64,000 bases of DNA from positions 80,566-144,565 of the forward strand of contig JANINW010000018.1 in NCBI GenBank assembly GCA_024508935.1. The letters are read 5' to 3'. Source of the DNA: Flavipsychrobacter sp. (GTDB taxonomy: Bacteria; Bacteroidota; Bacteroidia; Chitinophagales; Chitinophagaceae). A program made the position numbers and the translations under genes. The notes under the pieces were generated by a model. That model was not told the DNA's origin. It ran no database searches and worked only from the letters and a program-made list of their open reading frames with translations. Shown here piece by piece: positions 26,215-35,065 of this stretch (position 1 is its first letter; each line of letters starts with the position of its first letter).

Positions 26215-27117
26215 ATGAAACTGACCATACTTGGAAATAACTCTGCCTTACCTGCTTTTGGCCGGCACCCTACTTCGCAAATAGTTTCGGTATACGGAGA
26301 TCTGCTGATGATCGATTGCGGCGAGGCTACCCAGATACAAATGCAGCGATATGGTTTTAAATGGCGTAAACTGCAGCATATATTTATCAGCCATCTGCAT
26401 GGCGATCATTATTTTGGTTTAGCGGGTCTTATTAATAGCATGAGCCTGCTGGGGCGTACATTGCCTTTACACTTATACGCACCGGCGGCACTTGAAAGTA
26501 TGCTGCAGCAAGTAATGGATGTTGCCGATACAGTGCTATGTTATCCATTCCATTTTCATCCCCTGCCTGACGGTGCGGGTTTATTAGTAGATAATGATGC
26601 ATATAGTGTCAGCTGTTTCCCGGTTGAGCACCGCATAACCTGCCATGGTTTCCTGGTACATCAAAAAACCAAAGGCCGTAAACTATTGCCTGAAAAATGC
26701 AGGGAGTATGAAATACCCCGATATTATTATGAAAAACTGAAACAAGGCGAAGACTATGAACGTAAAGACGGGATGGTGGTTAAAAATGAATGGGTGACAA
26801 CTGATGGCCCTGCTCCGAAAAAGTATGCTTACTGCGCAGATACTATCTATACCGATTCATTTCTGGAATACATTAATGCTGCTGATACCATTTACCACGA
26901 ATCTACCTATCTGCACCGCGACGCGGATAAGGCAACAGCCCGTTTTCACAGCACATCCATACAAGCGGCAGAAATAGCCAAAAAAGCAAATGCACAGCAA
27001 TTGCTTTTAGGTCATTTCTCTTCCAAATACCGCGACCTTGAGCCTTTCAGGGAAGAGGCGGCAACTATTTTTCCTAACGTACAGGCCACTATTGAGGGGG
27101 TTACCTACGAGATATAA
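26215..27117 (+). CDS. rnz: Ribonuclease Z
   Basis: 300-residue metallo-beta-lactamase-fold endonuclease that trims tRNA precursor 3' ends. The zinc-binding motif HLHGDH is at residues 60-65. Further ligands lie in FPVEHRITCHGF, YCADTIYTDSF and the terminal LLGHFSSKYRD (the HFSxRY-like motif). Length fits the short bacterial form. Co-transcribed with the STAS gene upstream. A 15-bp perfect bidirectional terminator follows immediately. Confidence 0.95.
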   Translation: MKLTILGNNSALPAFGRHPTSQIVSVYGDLLMIDCGEATQIQMQRYGFKWRKLQHIFISHLHGDHYFGLAGLINSMSLLGRTLPLHLYAPAALESMLQQVMDVADTVLCYPFHFHPLPDGAGLLVDNDAYSVSCFPVEHRITCHGFLVHQKTKGRKLLPEKCREYEIPRYYYEKLKQGEDYERKDGMVVKNEWVTTDGPAPKKYAYCADTIYTDSFLEYINAADTIYHESTYLHRDADKATARFHSTSIQAAEIAKKANAQQLLLGHFSSKYRDLEPFREEAATIFPNVQATIEGVTYEI

Positions 27118-27151
27118 AAGATAAGGCCCGCTATACAGCGGGCCTTATCTT
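27118..27151. terminator. Bidirectional terminator after rnz
   Basis: Perfect 15-bp stem (27118-27132 with 27137-27151; inner part GGCCCGCT/AGCGGGCC) with a 4-nt loop, A-rich before and T-rich after. It begins at the base after the rnz stop and also serves the convergent barrel gene. Confidence 0.93.
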
Positions 27152-27169
27152 TTTAACCAATATAGAATA

Positions 27170-27883
27170 TTATAAACCAGTGATGCACAGACCAATTGAA
27201 TATGGTGTGATATCTGGTCCTGCACCTTCTTTATACAATTTGTTCAGGTTATAGGTGCCCATAAGCGTATAGTTTCCCCAGCCCAGGCGTACTGTACCAG
27301 CAAAACGCCATGGATCGAGATAGCGTTTGGTATTCACTTTATCTACAATTTTAATTCCGTCGTACCTGCCTTTTGTATGTGCACCTACCAGTGTACCCAC
27401 CCTAAGACCTACTGCAGCTTTAAAGCCCCTGTTGCGGTTTACCTTGTTGCCAAAGAACCTCAATTCGAAAGGCGCTTCCAGGTAGGCAGTTGTCAGCTTA
27501 TATTTTTTGTAGTTGCGCGTTGTGGCATCTTCATTAATGAAAACAGCCTGTGTAAGGTATATGCCTGTATCCCTGTTATTGATGATCTGCTGGTTAGACA
27601 GGTATATATTGGAAGTGCCTATACCTATACCGGCTGCGAAACTGAAATTGGATTTTTTAATAGGGAAATCATAGCATATATATGCATTGACACTACGCCC
27701 TATACCGGTTGTTTTAATGCTATCTGGTTTCATCCAGCCTTCATAGTTTAGCTGGAACATGACAAAATCACGGGAAGGTTTTTCTATGACAGATTTTTTA
27801 TTACTGCCTTTTTCCACGTCCTGCGCCAATAGCACGGTAGAAGGTGATACTAACAGCGCCAGCAGGGCGATACGTTTGAACAT
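27170..27883 (-). CDS. Outer-membrane beta-barrel protein, unknown function
   Basis: 237 residues. Signal peptide MFKRIALLALLVSPSTVLLAQ, then alternating hydrophobic/polar beta strands (for example FSFAAGIGIGTSNIYL, FKAAVGLRVGTLVG, AGTVRLGWGNYTLMGTYNL). The end IGLCITGL is close to an aromatic/hydrophobic C-terminal strand. This pattern fits an 8-10-stranded porin/OmpW-like barrel (outer membrane beta-barrel family). No enzymatic motif is visible. Monocistronic; it shares a bidirectional terminator with rnz. Confidence 0.8.
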   Translation of the reverse strand: MFKRIALLALLVSPSTVLLAQDVEKGSNKKSVIEKPSRDFVMFQLNYEGWMKPDSIKTTGIGRSVNAYICYDFPIKKSNFSFAAGIGIGTSNIYLSNQQIINNRDTGIYLTQAVFINEDATTRNYKKYKLTTAYLEAPFELRFFGNKVNRNRGFKAAVGLRVGTLVGAHTKGRYDGIKIVDKVNTKRYLDPWRFAGTVRLGWGNYTLMGTYNLNKLYKEGAGPDITPYSIGLCITGL

Positions 27884-28009
27884 AAAGAAAAATTAGAGCG
27901 CAAATATAATAGAAGGCTCACGGATAATTTGTTAAAAATAAAGCCTTTGATGCCGATAATACCTCGCCGTGCCGGCTTCCCGTGGTACAAAATACCTGAA
28001 AACATCTTC

Positions 28010-28038
28010 TTGGCATTTGAGAAATTTATTTACCTTTG
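28010..28038 (+). promoter_or_regulatory. Promoter of tRNA-His
   Basis: TTG (-33) at 28010-28012, an 18-bp spacer, and TACCTTTG (-7, an exact TAnnTTTG match) at 28031-28038. The tRNA begins 20 bases downstream, so a short leader is expected. Clearest complete Bacteroidota-type promoter in the window. Confidence 0.8.
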
Positions 28039-28057
28039 CCGTCCCTCAACCCACATG

Positions 28058-28131
<74 letters not shown>

Positions 28132-28138
28132 CTCTTTT

Positions 28139-28158
28139 AAAGTGCCTTACGGCACTTT
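28139..28158 (+). terminator. Terminator after tRNA-His
   Basis: 8-bp perfect stem (28139-28146 with 28151-28158, AAAGTGCC/GGCACTTT), TTAC loop, and a T run continuing past the stem. Confidence 0.9.
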
Positions 28159-28251
28159 TTTTATTATACATACGCTTGTATATTGCTATCTTTACAGGCT
28201 GTACACCTAAAATCGTCAATAATTAAATAATCATAATTAAATTTTGTAACA

Positions 28252-28674
28252 ATGAGTTTAGAAGTAACCGGAAAACTACACGTAAAGTACGATACACAGG
28301 TAGTGAGCGACCGCTTTAAAAAGCGCGAGTTTGTGATGGAACTGGCAGAAGAGATCAATGGCAACGTGTATACCAATTATGCAAAAATGCAGCTGGTGCA
28401 GAACAAATGCGAGATCCTGGACCGATTCAACGAAGGAGATAATATAAAAGTAAGCTTCAATATAAAAGGCAATAAATGGGAGCGCGACGGTAAGGTAAAT
28501 TATATAACTAACCTGGATGCCTGGCGCATTGAAAATGCTTCTTCGGCTATGCCGGCAGGAAACAGCCAGCCTAATACACAGGCTATGCCTTCTTACACGA
28601 ATGCAGCACCCCAGCAAAACGCCGGCAACTACTACAATCCTTCGCCGGAGAATGTAGACGACCTGCCATTCTAA
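28252..28674 (+). CDS. DUF3127 protein, SSB/OB-fold-like
   Basis: 140 residues. Residues 1-100 match the DUF3127 family: MSLEVTGKLHVKYDTQVV, FKKREFVMELAE, YTNYAKMQLVQNKCEILDRF, GDNIKVSFNIKGNKWERDG and YITNLDAWRIE. This looks like a five-stranded OB-type barrel. The remaining 40 residues are a low-complexity Ala/Gln/Asn/Pro tail ending in DDLPF, which is the classical SSB-type acidic tip that recruits partner proteins. DNA binding and partner recruitment are inferences from this shape. Monocistronic with its own terminator. Confidence 0.85.
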   Translation: MSLEVTGKLHVKYDTQVVSDRFKKREFVMELAEEINGNVYTNYAKMQLVQNKCEILDRFNEGDNIKVSFNIKGNKWERDGKVNYITNLDAWRIENASSAMPAGNSQPNTQAMPSYTNAAPQQNAGNYYNPSPENVDDLPF

Positions 28675-28716
28675 TAATTCTTTTATTGTAACATTTTTAC
28701 GACTGTTACGTTATAC

Positions 28717-28747
28717 AACATCCTCCATCCTTCAGATGGGGGATGTT
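28717..28747 (+). terminator. Terminator after DUF3127 gene
   Basis: 13-bp stem with one G-T pair (28717-28729 with 28735-28747), 5-nt loop, followed by TTTTTTTATTT. Confidence 0.88.
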
Positions 28748-28800
28748 TTTTTATTTACACCTGAATAGGTTTACTTTTATATCAGTTTCAAATTATATTT

Positions 28801-30507
28801 ATGACTTACCGCCGACTGAGCCAAGCTGTAACAGTTTTTCTTCTTTTTATTGCGCTTAGCGCTTGCAATAATGTACCTGATCATGCCAAATTTATTCCTA
28901 AAGATGCTGTGGCAGTAGTAGGTATCAATACCAAGGAAATAGGGAAAAAAGTAATGTGGAATGCCTTAATGGGTAGCAAGCTGGTTAAAAACATACAGGA
29001 TAAGGACAAGGCTAATGCCCTGGAAGGGCTGGAAAATTCAGGGGTAAAAGGATATAGCACCAGCTATATGTACATCAAAACCGATCAGCGATTTACTAAT
29101 GGTGCACGTGTTACAGCATTAATACCCCTGGACGATGCCGGCAAATGGGAGGCATATATCAAAAAAACATTGCCGGGAACTATTATAAAAGATAAGAATG
29201 GACGTAAAGAGGCAGACCTGGGGCATAATATGTATGCCGGTTGGAATAGCGACCTGCTGATAATTATGAATACCATAAAAATGGAGCAGGAGATAGACCA
29301 TAGTACCATGACCGATACCAGCTTTATGGCCGGTGATAGTGCAAGCTTACAAGTGCATACCGCACCCATAGACGAAACACAGGTATCTGCAGAAATAAAT
29401 AATGCTTTTACTATAAGTAAAGAAAATGCCCTGACAAGTAATAAACGTTTTACCAAACTGGAACAGGAGTCGCACGATATAAGTATATGGGTAAACTATG
29501 AAATATTGATGGGTCAGTATATGGGTAAGGCTATTTCGGGCATGACAGGCGGATTTGCTTTATCAAATGCCATGTGGAAAGACGCTGCTATGTCTGCAGG
29601 ATTTGATTTTGAGAAAGGAAGTATTGACGGCGATATGCACTATTATTTTTCAGACGAACTGCAACAGGTAGCCAGGGAACTGGGTAAGGAAAATGCGGAT
29701 AAAGAAATGACAGACAGGTTGCCGATGCAAAACCTGGATATGCTGATGACCGGCCATTTTTCGCCTAAAGGCATCAAACTGACCTTAGAAAAAATGGGTG
29801 TGCTTGGCTTTATTAACCTGGCTCTTTCGGGACAAGGATTGTCTACCGATGATATTTTTGACGCATTTACCGGCGATGTGGCCCTTGCAATGAATGATTT
29901 TACCATGAAAAGGGAAGCTGTTGCTACAGATGATACTACCGGCGCTGTAGAAATAGCCGGCACCTATAAAACAGATATTAACTATACTTACGTTATTAAG
30001 ATCAATAAAAAAGATAAGTTTAAACGGCTGCTGCAACTAGCTGTAGAAAATGAATTTTTAGATGTGACAGGTAGCAATATCTATTCATTGCACGCCAATG
30101 ACCAGGGGCCGGCCATGGTTATGGATGACAAATATTTTGTGGTCGCCAATACCCAGGCAAGTGCCGATGCCTATCTGCAAGGAAAATTCAAGTCGCAAAA
30201 GCGGGCAGAAGCCGTTAAAGTAGTTTATGGCCATCCATTTGGGTTTTACTTTGATATACAGGCTATGATGGGCGCTATAGCTGCAGACGTAACTCCTACA
30301 CCTCATGATGCGGCTATGCTGGCAGAAAGCCGAAAACTACTGAAAGACATCAGCTTTACTGGAGGAGAATTCTCTAATGATGCACTGGAGTACAAAATGT
30401 CTGTAAACTTTATGAACAAGGAAGAAAACAGCCTTTTGTTATTGCTAGATTTTGCCAACAGAATGGATGAAGCCTCGAAACAGCAGACCACTGTTTTTGC
30501 TAAATAA
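28801..30507 (+). CDS. DUF4836-family lipoprotein
   Basis: 568 residues. Lipoprotein signal with lipobox L-S-A-C (Cys22). The mature part starts NNVPDHAKFIPKDAVAVVGINTKEIGKK, the typical DUF4836 opening (proteins that begin with IPKDA and describe themselves to the membrane via a lipid anchor). Repeated duplications such as MTGHFSPKGIKL and TGDVALAMNDF are also characteristic of the family. Function is not known. No operon partner: the next gene starts 105 bp downstream and could be co-transcribed, as no hairpin intervenes. Confidence 0.85.
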   Translation: MTYRRLSQAVTVFLLFIALSACNNVPDHAKFIPKDAVAVVGINTKEIGKKVMWNALMGSKLVKNIQDKDKANALEGLENSGVKGYSTSYMYIKTDQRFTNGARVTALIPLDDAGKWEAYIKKTLPGTIIKDKNGRKEADLGHNMYAGWNSDLLIIMNTIKMEQEIDHSTMTDTSFMAGDSASLQVHTAPIDETQVSAEINNAFTISKENALTSNKRFTKLEQESHDISIWVNYEILMGQYMGKAISGMTGGFALSNAMWKDAAMSAGFDFEKGSIDGDMHYYFSDELQQVARELGKENADKEMTDRLPMQNLDMLMTGHFSPKGIKLTLEKMGVLGFINLALSGQGLSTDDIFDAFTGDVALAMNDFTMKREAVATDDTTGAVEIAGTYKTDINYTYVIKINKKDKFKRLLQLAVENEFLDVTGSNIYSLHANDQGPAMVMDDKYFVVANTQASADAYLQGKFKSQKRAEAVKVVYGHPFGFYFDIQAMMGAIAADVTPTPHDAAMLAESRKLLKDISFTGGEFSNDALEYKMSVNFMNKEENSLLLLLDFANRMDEASKQQTTVFAK

Positions 30508-30612
30508 CCACAGATTAATAAACCCAGTGCCTTTAAGGCTTTTGAGCCGCATATTTACCCGAAACCTTTGAATTTTTAGTTATTTTTCATAAACTTGAGT
30601 AAAATTTTTGAC

Positions 30613-31635
30613 ATGCGGACCATTTCTAACGTCTATAAACTGACGCTGGCAGGACTTTTAGCGTTTGCAGCCACAGGTTGTAAAAAAAGTTCTAATGGCA
30701 TAGATAATAACCAGATCATTACCAAGCCATATACTTTATACTTCGGAGATACTACCGGCGCTGTTTGGAATACAAACGACGGAATAAATGTAAAAAAACT
30801 GGTTTTTGACGCAGATGGTTCCCCTACACGTGCACTGGCCACATCCGGCAATAATATCATCATGATAAAACAGAATGTATATTATAGCAGCGATAATGGC
30901 AAAAATTTCAACCTAGCTACTACCCAAACACCATTAGGTTATGGAGCCAGTATGATTCAGGATGTGCCTACATGGAAGCGTGTTTACCTAGCAGCTGACG
31001 GCGGAACAGGCGTGTATTACAGTGATAGCAATGGCAAATCTAATACCTGGAAAAAAGCAGGAGACCCCGACCTTTCTACTTCAGACCGTGTTACCTCTTT
31101 TACTTTACTTAAAAATGGTACGTTAGTAGGTTTTGCTAATTCAAACAGGAAAACCTACACATTAACAGGGATTGCCAATCAATGGACGGCTGTTCCTCCT
31201 GGTTCTTCAGGTTTGCCAACAACCGGATTTTACTTTATCTCTCATATAAATAATACGCTTGTTGCTGGTACAATAGATAGCGGCGGCGTATGGTACAGTA
31301 CAGATAACGGTGCTAACTGGCAGGTTTACTCTGGCTTACCTAAAGATGCACACGTGACATCTTTAAATGCCCCATTCGACCAGACATTGCTGGTAGGCAC
31401 TGACGGCTTTGGCCTCTACAAGCTGGATGTGAGCAGCAACGTGCTTAAAGCATCGAACTCTGGCCTTGAAGCAGATATGATCATTACAGGCATTACCGGC
31501 AAAGAGGATATTTATAAAAATGATGCTATTAAGCAATATGTATACCTGACTACCAACAAAGGCCTGTATCGCAGTGAAGATATAGGAGCCACATGGGTAC
31601 GCACACGCATGGGCAACTACGTCTCGGTATACTAA
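30613..31635 (+). CDS. Lipoprotein with BNR/Asp-box (sialidase-like) repeats
   Basis: 340 residues. Lipobox AATGC (Cys23). The rest forms a beta-propeller-like fold with recurring Asp-box motifs: YYSSDNGKNF, YYSDSNGKSNTW, WYSTDNGANW and YRSEDIGATW (S-x-D-x-G-x-x-W type). Such repeats occur in sialidases and photosystem-stability-type folds but do not prove activity; I see no catalytic sialidase residues. ATG 30613 (MRTISNVYKL) is chosen over a TTG 18 bp upstream. The 3' end overlaps the convergent S4-domain gene by 4 bp. Confidence 0.78.
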   Translation: MRTISNVYKLTLAGLLAFAATGCKKSSNGIDNNQIITKPYTLYFGDTTGAVWNTNDGINVKKLVFDADGSPTRALATSGNNIIMIKQNVYYSSDNGKNFNLATTQTPLGYGASMIQDVPTWKRVYLAADGGTGVYYSDSNGKSNTWKKAGDPDLSTSDRVTSFTLLKNGTLVGFANSNRKTYTLTGIANQWTAVPPGSSGLPTTGFYFISHINNTLVAGTIDSGGVWYSTDNGANWQVYSGLPKDAHVTSLNAPFDQTLLVGTDGFGLYKLDVSSNVLKASNSGLEADMIITGITGKEDIYKNDAIKQYVYLTTNKGLYRSEDIGATWVRTRMGNYVSVY

Positions 31636-32030
31636 TCATCCAGGTCAACAGGACCAATAAAATCTTCTAGGTCGCGCCGCTGTTTTTTAGTGGGGCGGCC
31701 TGTTTTACTTTGTCGCTTACCTGTATAGAAACTGGTCGTCAGCCGCTGGTTGCTGAGCTTATCTTCTTCCGAAGTAATATCTGCATAATATTTAATAGCT
31801 TCTTCATAAGCCTGCCGTGTATGTAACAAACCTGTTACCTCTATGGTCCATTTACGGGCAGGTGTTTTTATATCGTAGCGGTCTCCTACAGCTACTATTC
31901 GTGCAGGTTTTACATTAGTCCCATTCAGTTTCACCTTACCTTCATCACAGGCCGCTGTGGCCTGGGTACGTGTTTTAAATACCCTGATCGCCCATAAATA
32001 TTTATCCAGCCGCAATTTTTCATTAGCCAT
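31632..32030 (-). CDS. S4-domain RNA-binding protein, Hsp15-like
   Basis: 132 residues. The N-terminal S4 fold reads LRLDKYLWAIRVFKTRTQATAACDEGKVKLNGTNVKPARIVAVGDRY, a standard RNA-binding alpha-L motif. The basic tail includes KQRRDLEDF. Hsp15/HslR binds 50S subunits carrying stalled peptidyl-tRNA; this similarity is by domain, not proven orthology. Stop overlaps the previous convergent gene by 4 bp; divergent from purN. Confidence 0.88.
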   Translation of the reverse strand: MANEKLRLDKYLWAIRVFKTRTQATAACDEGKVKLNGTNVKPARIVAVGDRYDIKTPARKWTIEVTGLLHTRQAYEEAIKYYADITSEEDKLSNQRLTTSFYTGKRQSKTGRPTKKQRRDLEDFIGPVDLDD

Positions 32031-32077
32031 AAACCGAAGTTATGAAAACATTTATGTGCCTTGCTGCAACAGTTTGC

Positions 32078-32085
32078 TAATTTTG
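32078..32085 (+). promoter_or_regulatory. -7 element of purN
   Basis: TAATTTTG, an exact TAnnTTTG match, 16 bp before the purN ATG. A weak -33 region only. Confidence 0.5.
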
Positions 32086-32100
32086 CAACACAGATTTTAT

Positions 32101-32667
32101 ATGCATTCACTCATCATATTTGCTTCAGGCAAAGGTTCTAATGCGGCTGCCATCATAGATTATTTTAAAAAAACCGGCGAGGCCCGCGTATCGCTCATTG
32201 TCAGCAATAAGGCAGATGCGGGCGTATTGGATATAGCCAAAAGAGAAGAAATTCCTTTCCTGATAGTAGACCGACAGACCATAAACCAAACATTGATACT
32301 GGAGCAGATGGCATCGTATGAGCCATCTCTTATCATCCTGGCTGGCTTCCTTTGGAAGGTGCCGGATCAGATAATTAAAGCATACCCCGACCAGATCATT
32401 AATATACACCCGGCTTTGTTGCCTAATTATGGTGGTAAAGGCATGTATGGCCATCACGTTCATAATGCAGTATTATCTGCAAAGGATACAGAATCGGGCA
32501 TTAGCATACATTATGTAAATGAGGTATACGACAGTGGTAATATCATAGTTCAAGCCAGGTGTCCTGTGCATGAAACAGATACTCCTGATATGCTGGCCGC
32601 AAAAGTGCACAAACTGGAACATTATTTTTTCCCAAGGACCATCGAATACCTTTTACAAAACAAGTAA
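32101..32667 (+). CDS. purN: Phosphoribosylglycinamide formyltransferase
   Basis: 188-residue enzyme of purine synthesis (GAR to FGAR using 10-formyl-THF). Contains the phosphate loop FASGKGSNAAA, the catalytic region INIHPALLPNYGG with the Asn-His pair, and GISIHYVNEVYDSG with the Asp. The open frame extends 48 codons upstream but that stretch overlaps the divergent S4 gene's start; ATG 32101 (MHSLIIFASGKGSNA) is the family start. A strong terminator follows at 32693-32729. Confidence 0.95.
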   Translation: MHSLIIFASGKGSNAAAIIDYFKKTGEARVSLIVSNKADAGVLDIAKREEIPFLIVDRQTINQTLILEQMASYEPSLIILAGFLWKVPDQIIKAYPDQIINIHPALLPNYGGKGMYGHHVHNAVLSAKDTESGISIHYVNEVYDSGNIIVQARCPVHETDTPDMLAAKVHKLEHYFFPRTIEYLLQNK

Positions 32668-32692
32668 ACGGTATCGGAAATCTTACCCTGGC

Positions 32693-32729
32693 AAACGCAG
32701 GAGGCAATATACACTGGCCTCCTGCGTTT
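32693..32729 (+). terminator. Terminator after purN
   Basis: 13-bp perfect stem (32693-32705 with 32717-32729, AAACGCAGGAGGC pairing) and an 11-nt loop, followed by ATTTTTAA. Confidence 0.9.
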
Positions 32730-32738
32730 ATTTTTAAG

Positions 32739-32746
32739 TACATTTG
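32739..32746 (+). promoter_or_regulatory. -7 element of porZ
   Basis: TACATTTG, an exact TAnnTTTG match, 15 bp before the porZ ATG and right after the purN terminator. Confidence 0.5.
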
Positions 32747-32761
32747 AGTGTATTATTTTCT

Positions 32762-35059
32762 ATGAATATCCGTAATATTTTACCCTGCTTTATAGCCTGC
32801 CTTTCATGCTGCGCTGTCGCCATCGCCCAGGATCGTCCCATAGGTTATTGGCGTGCTCATTTGCCATATAACAAGGCCGTGGGTGTAGCCTCGGATGGTA
32901 CTACTGTTTTTGTGGCTGCCGAACAGAGTTTTTATACAATAAACCAGGCAGAGAATAGCGTGGATGCATACAGCAAGGTAGAAGGTATGTCTGATGTAGG
33001 CATGTCGTGCATCGGTTACGATGTTACTACAAAAACTGTGGTACTGGCTTATAAGAATAGCAATATTGACCTTTTCAAAGATGGCAGTTTTTACAATCTG
33101 CCTGATCTGAAATTAAAAACAGTAACCGGCAGCAAAAAAATAAATAATATATACACTGAAAATGGGTTGGCTTATTTAAGCACGGATATAGGTATTATCG
33201 TATTGAACCTCGACAAGCAGGAGGTGAAAGAATCATATACTTTTATAAAAAACAGCCAAACGATACCTGTCACCGCTTTTACAGCTTCCGGCAACTTTTT
33301 TTATGCAGCTACGCCTATCGGTCTTTACAGGGCCAATAAAAACAGCATCAGCCTGCAGGCCTTCAACACATGGACAGCTATAGATTCTACAGTATCGCTT
33401 GTATCCCTGGCTGCAAGAGCAGACACTGTGTATACTATAAGTAGAGATACCCTGTACGTGGTAGAGGGCACTGCTACCAAATTAAAACCGGTATATTACC
33501 CCAGTGATAGTACCCTTGTGCATCTTGATGCCGGCATAAATGGCGTATGGATCATCAAAAATTTTGATTCAACTTTTAACGGAAAGATCCTGAAAATCAC
33601 GCCTGCCTATGCCATTACAGATTCATTCGATACACCGGGGTGGGCTACGCAACTACTGGAAGAAGACGAACGTAAACGCTGGATAGCGGATAGGTTCTCC
33701 GGCCTCAAACGCCGTGACGGACCTGGCGATATTTATAATACCGTACCTCCTCCGGGGCCCAATGCAGCTACAGGCTTTGATGTATATGCTTATAACAAGG
33801 AACTGATTGTAGCACATGGTGGTTATGATAACTTTTGGAAGTTCTCCAATAACGGAAATGGGTTCTCTCATTTTCTTGATGAGGATTGGAAAATTTATCA
33901 CCTGTACGACTACAAACCCTTTGGCGATAGCATGGTAGATTTTACCCATGTTACAAAAGGATCTGATGGTAGTATATATGCCGCATCCAGTCAGAGTGGT
34001 TTGTTTGTGTTGAAGCCTGATGGCAATTACGAGATATACAAACAAGGCTATTTCGATGAATCTTATGCGGCTCCAGGTAAATACCGCGTTAGCGGTCTCG
34101 CATTCGATAAAGACGGTAACCTGTGGATGACCGTATTCGGTGGTGCGCATGAGCTGGTCACTAAAATGCAAGATGGCACCTGGCAAAGTTTTACTGTACC
34201 TTATTCCAGGCCATTCCCGCATTCAGCAGCTCATCTTATTATCGACGATAACAACCTGAAATGGTATGCCTGCCCGCAAGGTGGCGGCGCTATGGTATAT
34301 GATGATGGCGGCACACCGGCTAATCCTGCTGACGACCGTTACCGTCAATTAGTTTCAGGTAAAGGGATAGGCAACTTGCCGGATAACGAAGTATACTGCC
34401 TTGCTAAAGATAAGAACGGCGCTATATGGATAGGTACGGGTAATGGCATAGGCATTGTCAACTGCCCTGCGCAAGTTATTGACGGAAGCTGTGAGGCAGA
34501 GATACGCATTGTACAGTATGATGAATTTGCTGGATACCTGTTTGCGAATGAGATAGTTAAGGCATTGGCCGTAGACGGTGCCAACCGTAAATGGGTAGGT
34601 ACGAATAATGGTGTTTGGCTTCTATCTCCTGAGGGTGATAAGATCATTTATCGCTTTACAGTTGCAAACAGCCCGTTACCTTCCAATTCTATCCAGAAAA
34701 TCTCTATCGATCCTATAACTGGCGATGTATATATTAGTACCGATGATGGCTTGATAAGCTACAGGAGCACTGCCGTAGAAGGCGGTGAAAAAAATGAACA
34801 CGTAATCAGTTTCCCTAATCCTGTACCTTCCGGTTACAAAGGCAGCATAGCTATAAAAGGATTGGTAGAAAATGCCGATGTGCGCATTACAGATGTTTCA
34901 GGACAACTGGTATACCGTACCAAAGCATTTGGCGGCCAGGCGGTATGGAATGGTATGGACTACACAGGTCGCAGGCCACAATCGGGTGTATATCTTATTT
35001 TTATTACCAATAAAGATGGCTCTCAAACCCATGTTGGTAAGATGGTGTTTATGGAGTAG
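32762..35059 (+). CDS. porZ: T9SS component PorZ-like (A-LPS delivery) beta-propeller protein
   Basis: 765 residues. Signal peptide ends AIAQ. Mature start DRPIGYWRAHLPYNKAVGVA is characteristic of the PorZ N-terminal propeller. Propeller-type motifs (WIGTGNGIGI, KWVGTNNGVWLL, DVYISTDDGL) continue to about residue 675, then a C-terminal T9SS-type domain (ISFPNPVPSGYKGSIAIKG ... GVYLIFITNKDG). PorZ is part of the surface attachment complex that anchors T9SS cargo to A-LPS. The TTG that opens the frame at 32744 lies within the -7 element, so ATG 32762 is used. recO follows after 6 bp. It fits with the T9SS cargo encoded at 13-22 kb. Confidence 0.85.
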   Translation: MNIRNILPCFIACLSCCAVAIAQDRPIGYWRAHLPYNKAVGVASDGTTVFVAAEQSFYTINQAENSVDAYSKVEGMSDVGMSCIGYDVTTKTVVLAYKNSNIDLFKDGSFYNLPDLKLKTVTGSKKINNIYTENGLAYLSTDIGIIVLNLDKQEVKESYTFIKNSQTIPVTAFTASGNFFYAATPIGLYRANKNSISLQAFNTWTAIDSTVSLVSLAARADTVYTISRDTLYVVEGTATKLKPVYYPSDSTLVHLDAGINGVWIIKNFDSTFNGKILKITPAYAITDSFDTPGWATQLLEEDERKRWIADRFSGLKRRDGPGDIYNTVPPPGPNAATGFDVYAYNKELIVAHGGYDNFWKFSNNGNGFSHFLDEDWKIYHLYDYKPFGDSMVDFTHVTKGSDGSIYAASSQSGLFVLKPDGNYEIYKQGYFDESYAAPGKYRVSGLAFDKDGNLWMTVFGGAHELVTKMQDGTWQSFTVPYSRPFPHSAAHLIIDDNNLKWYACPQGGGAMVYDDGGTPANPADDRYRQLVSGKGIGNLPDNEVYCLAKDKNGAIWIGTGNGIGIVNCPAQVIDGSCEAEIRIVQYDEFAGYLFANEIVKALAVDGANRKWVGTNNGVWLLSPEGDKIIYRFTVANSPLPSNSIQKISIDPITGDVYISTDDGLISYRSTAVEGGEKNEHVISFPNPVPSGYKGSIAIKGLVENADVRITDVSGQLVYRTKAFGGQAVWNGMDYTGRRPQSGVYLIFITNKDGSQTHVGKMVFME

Positions 35060-35065
35060 TGCTGT

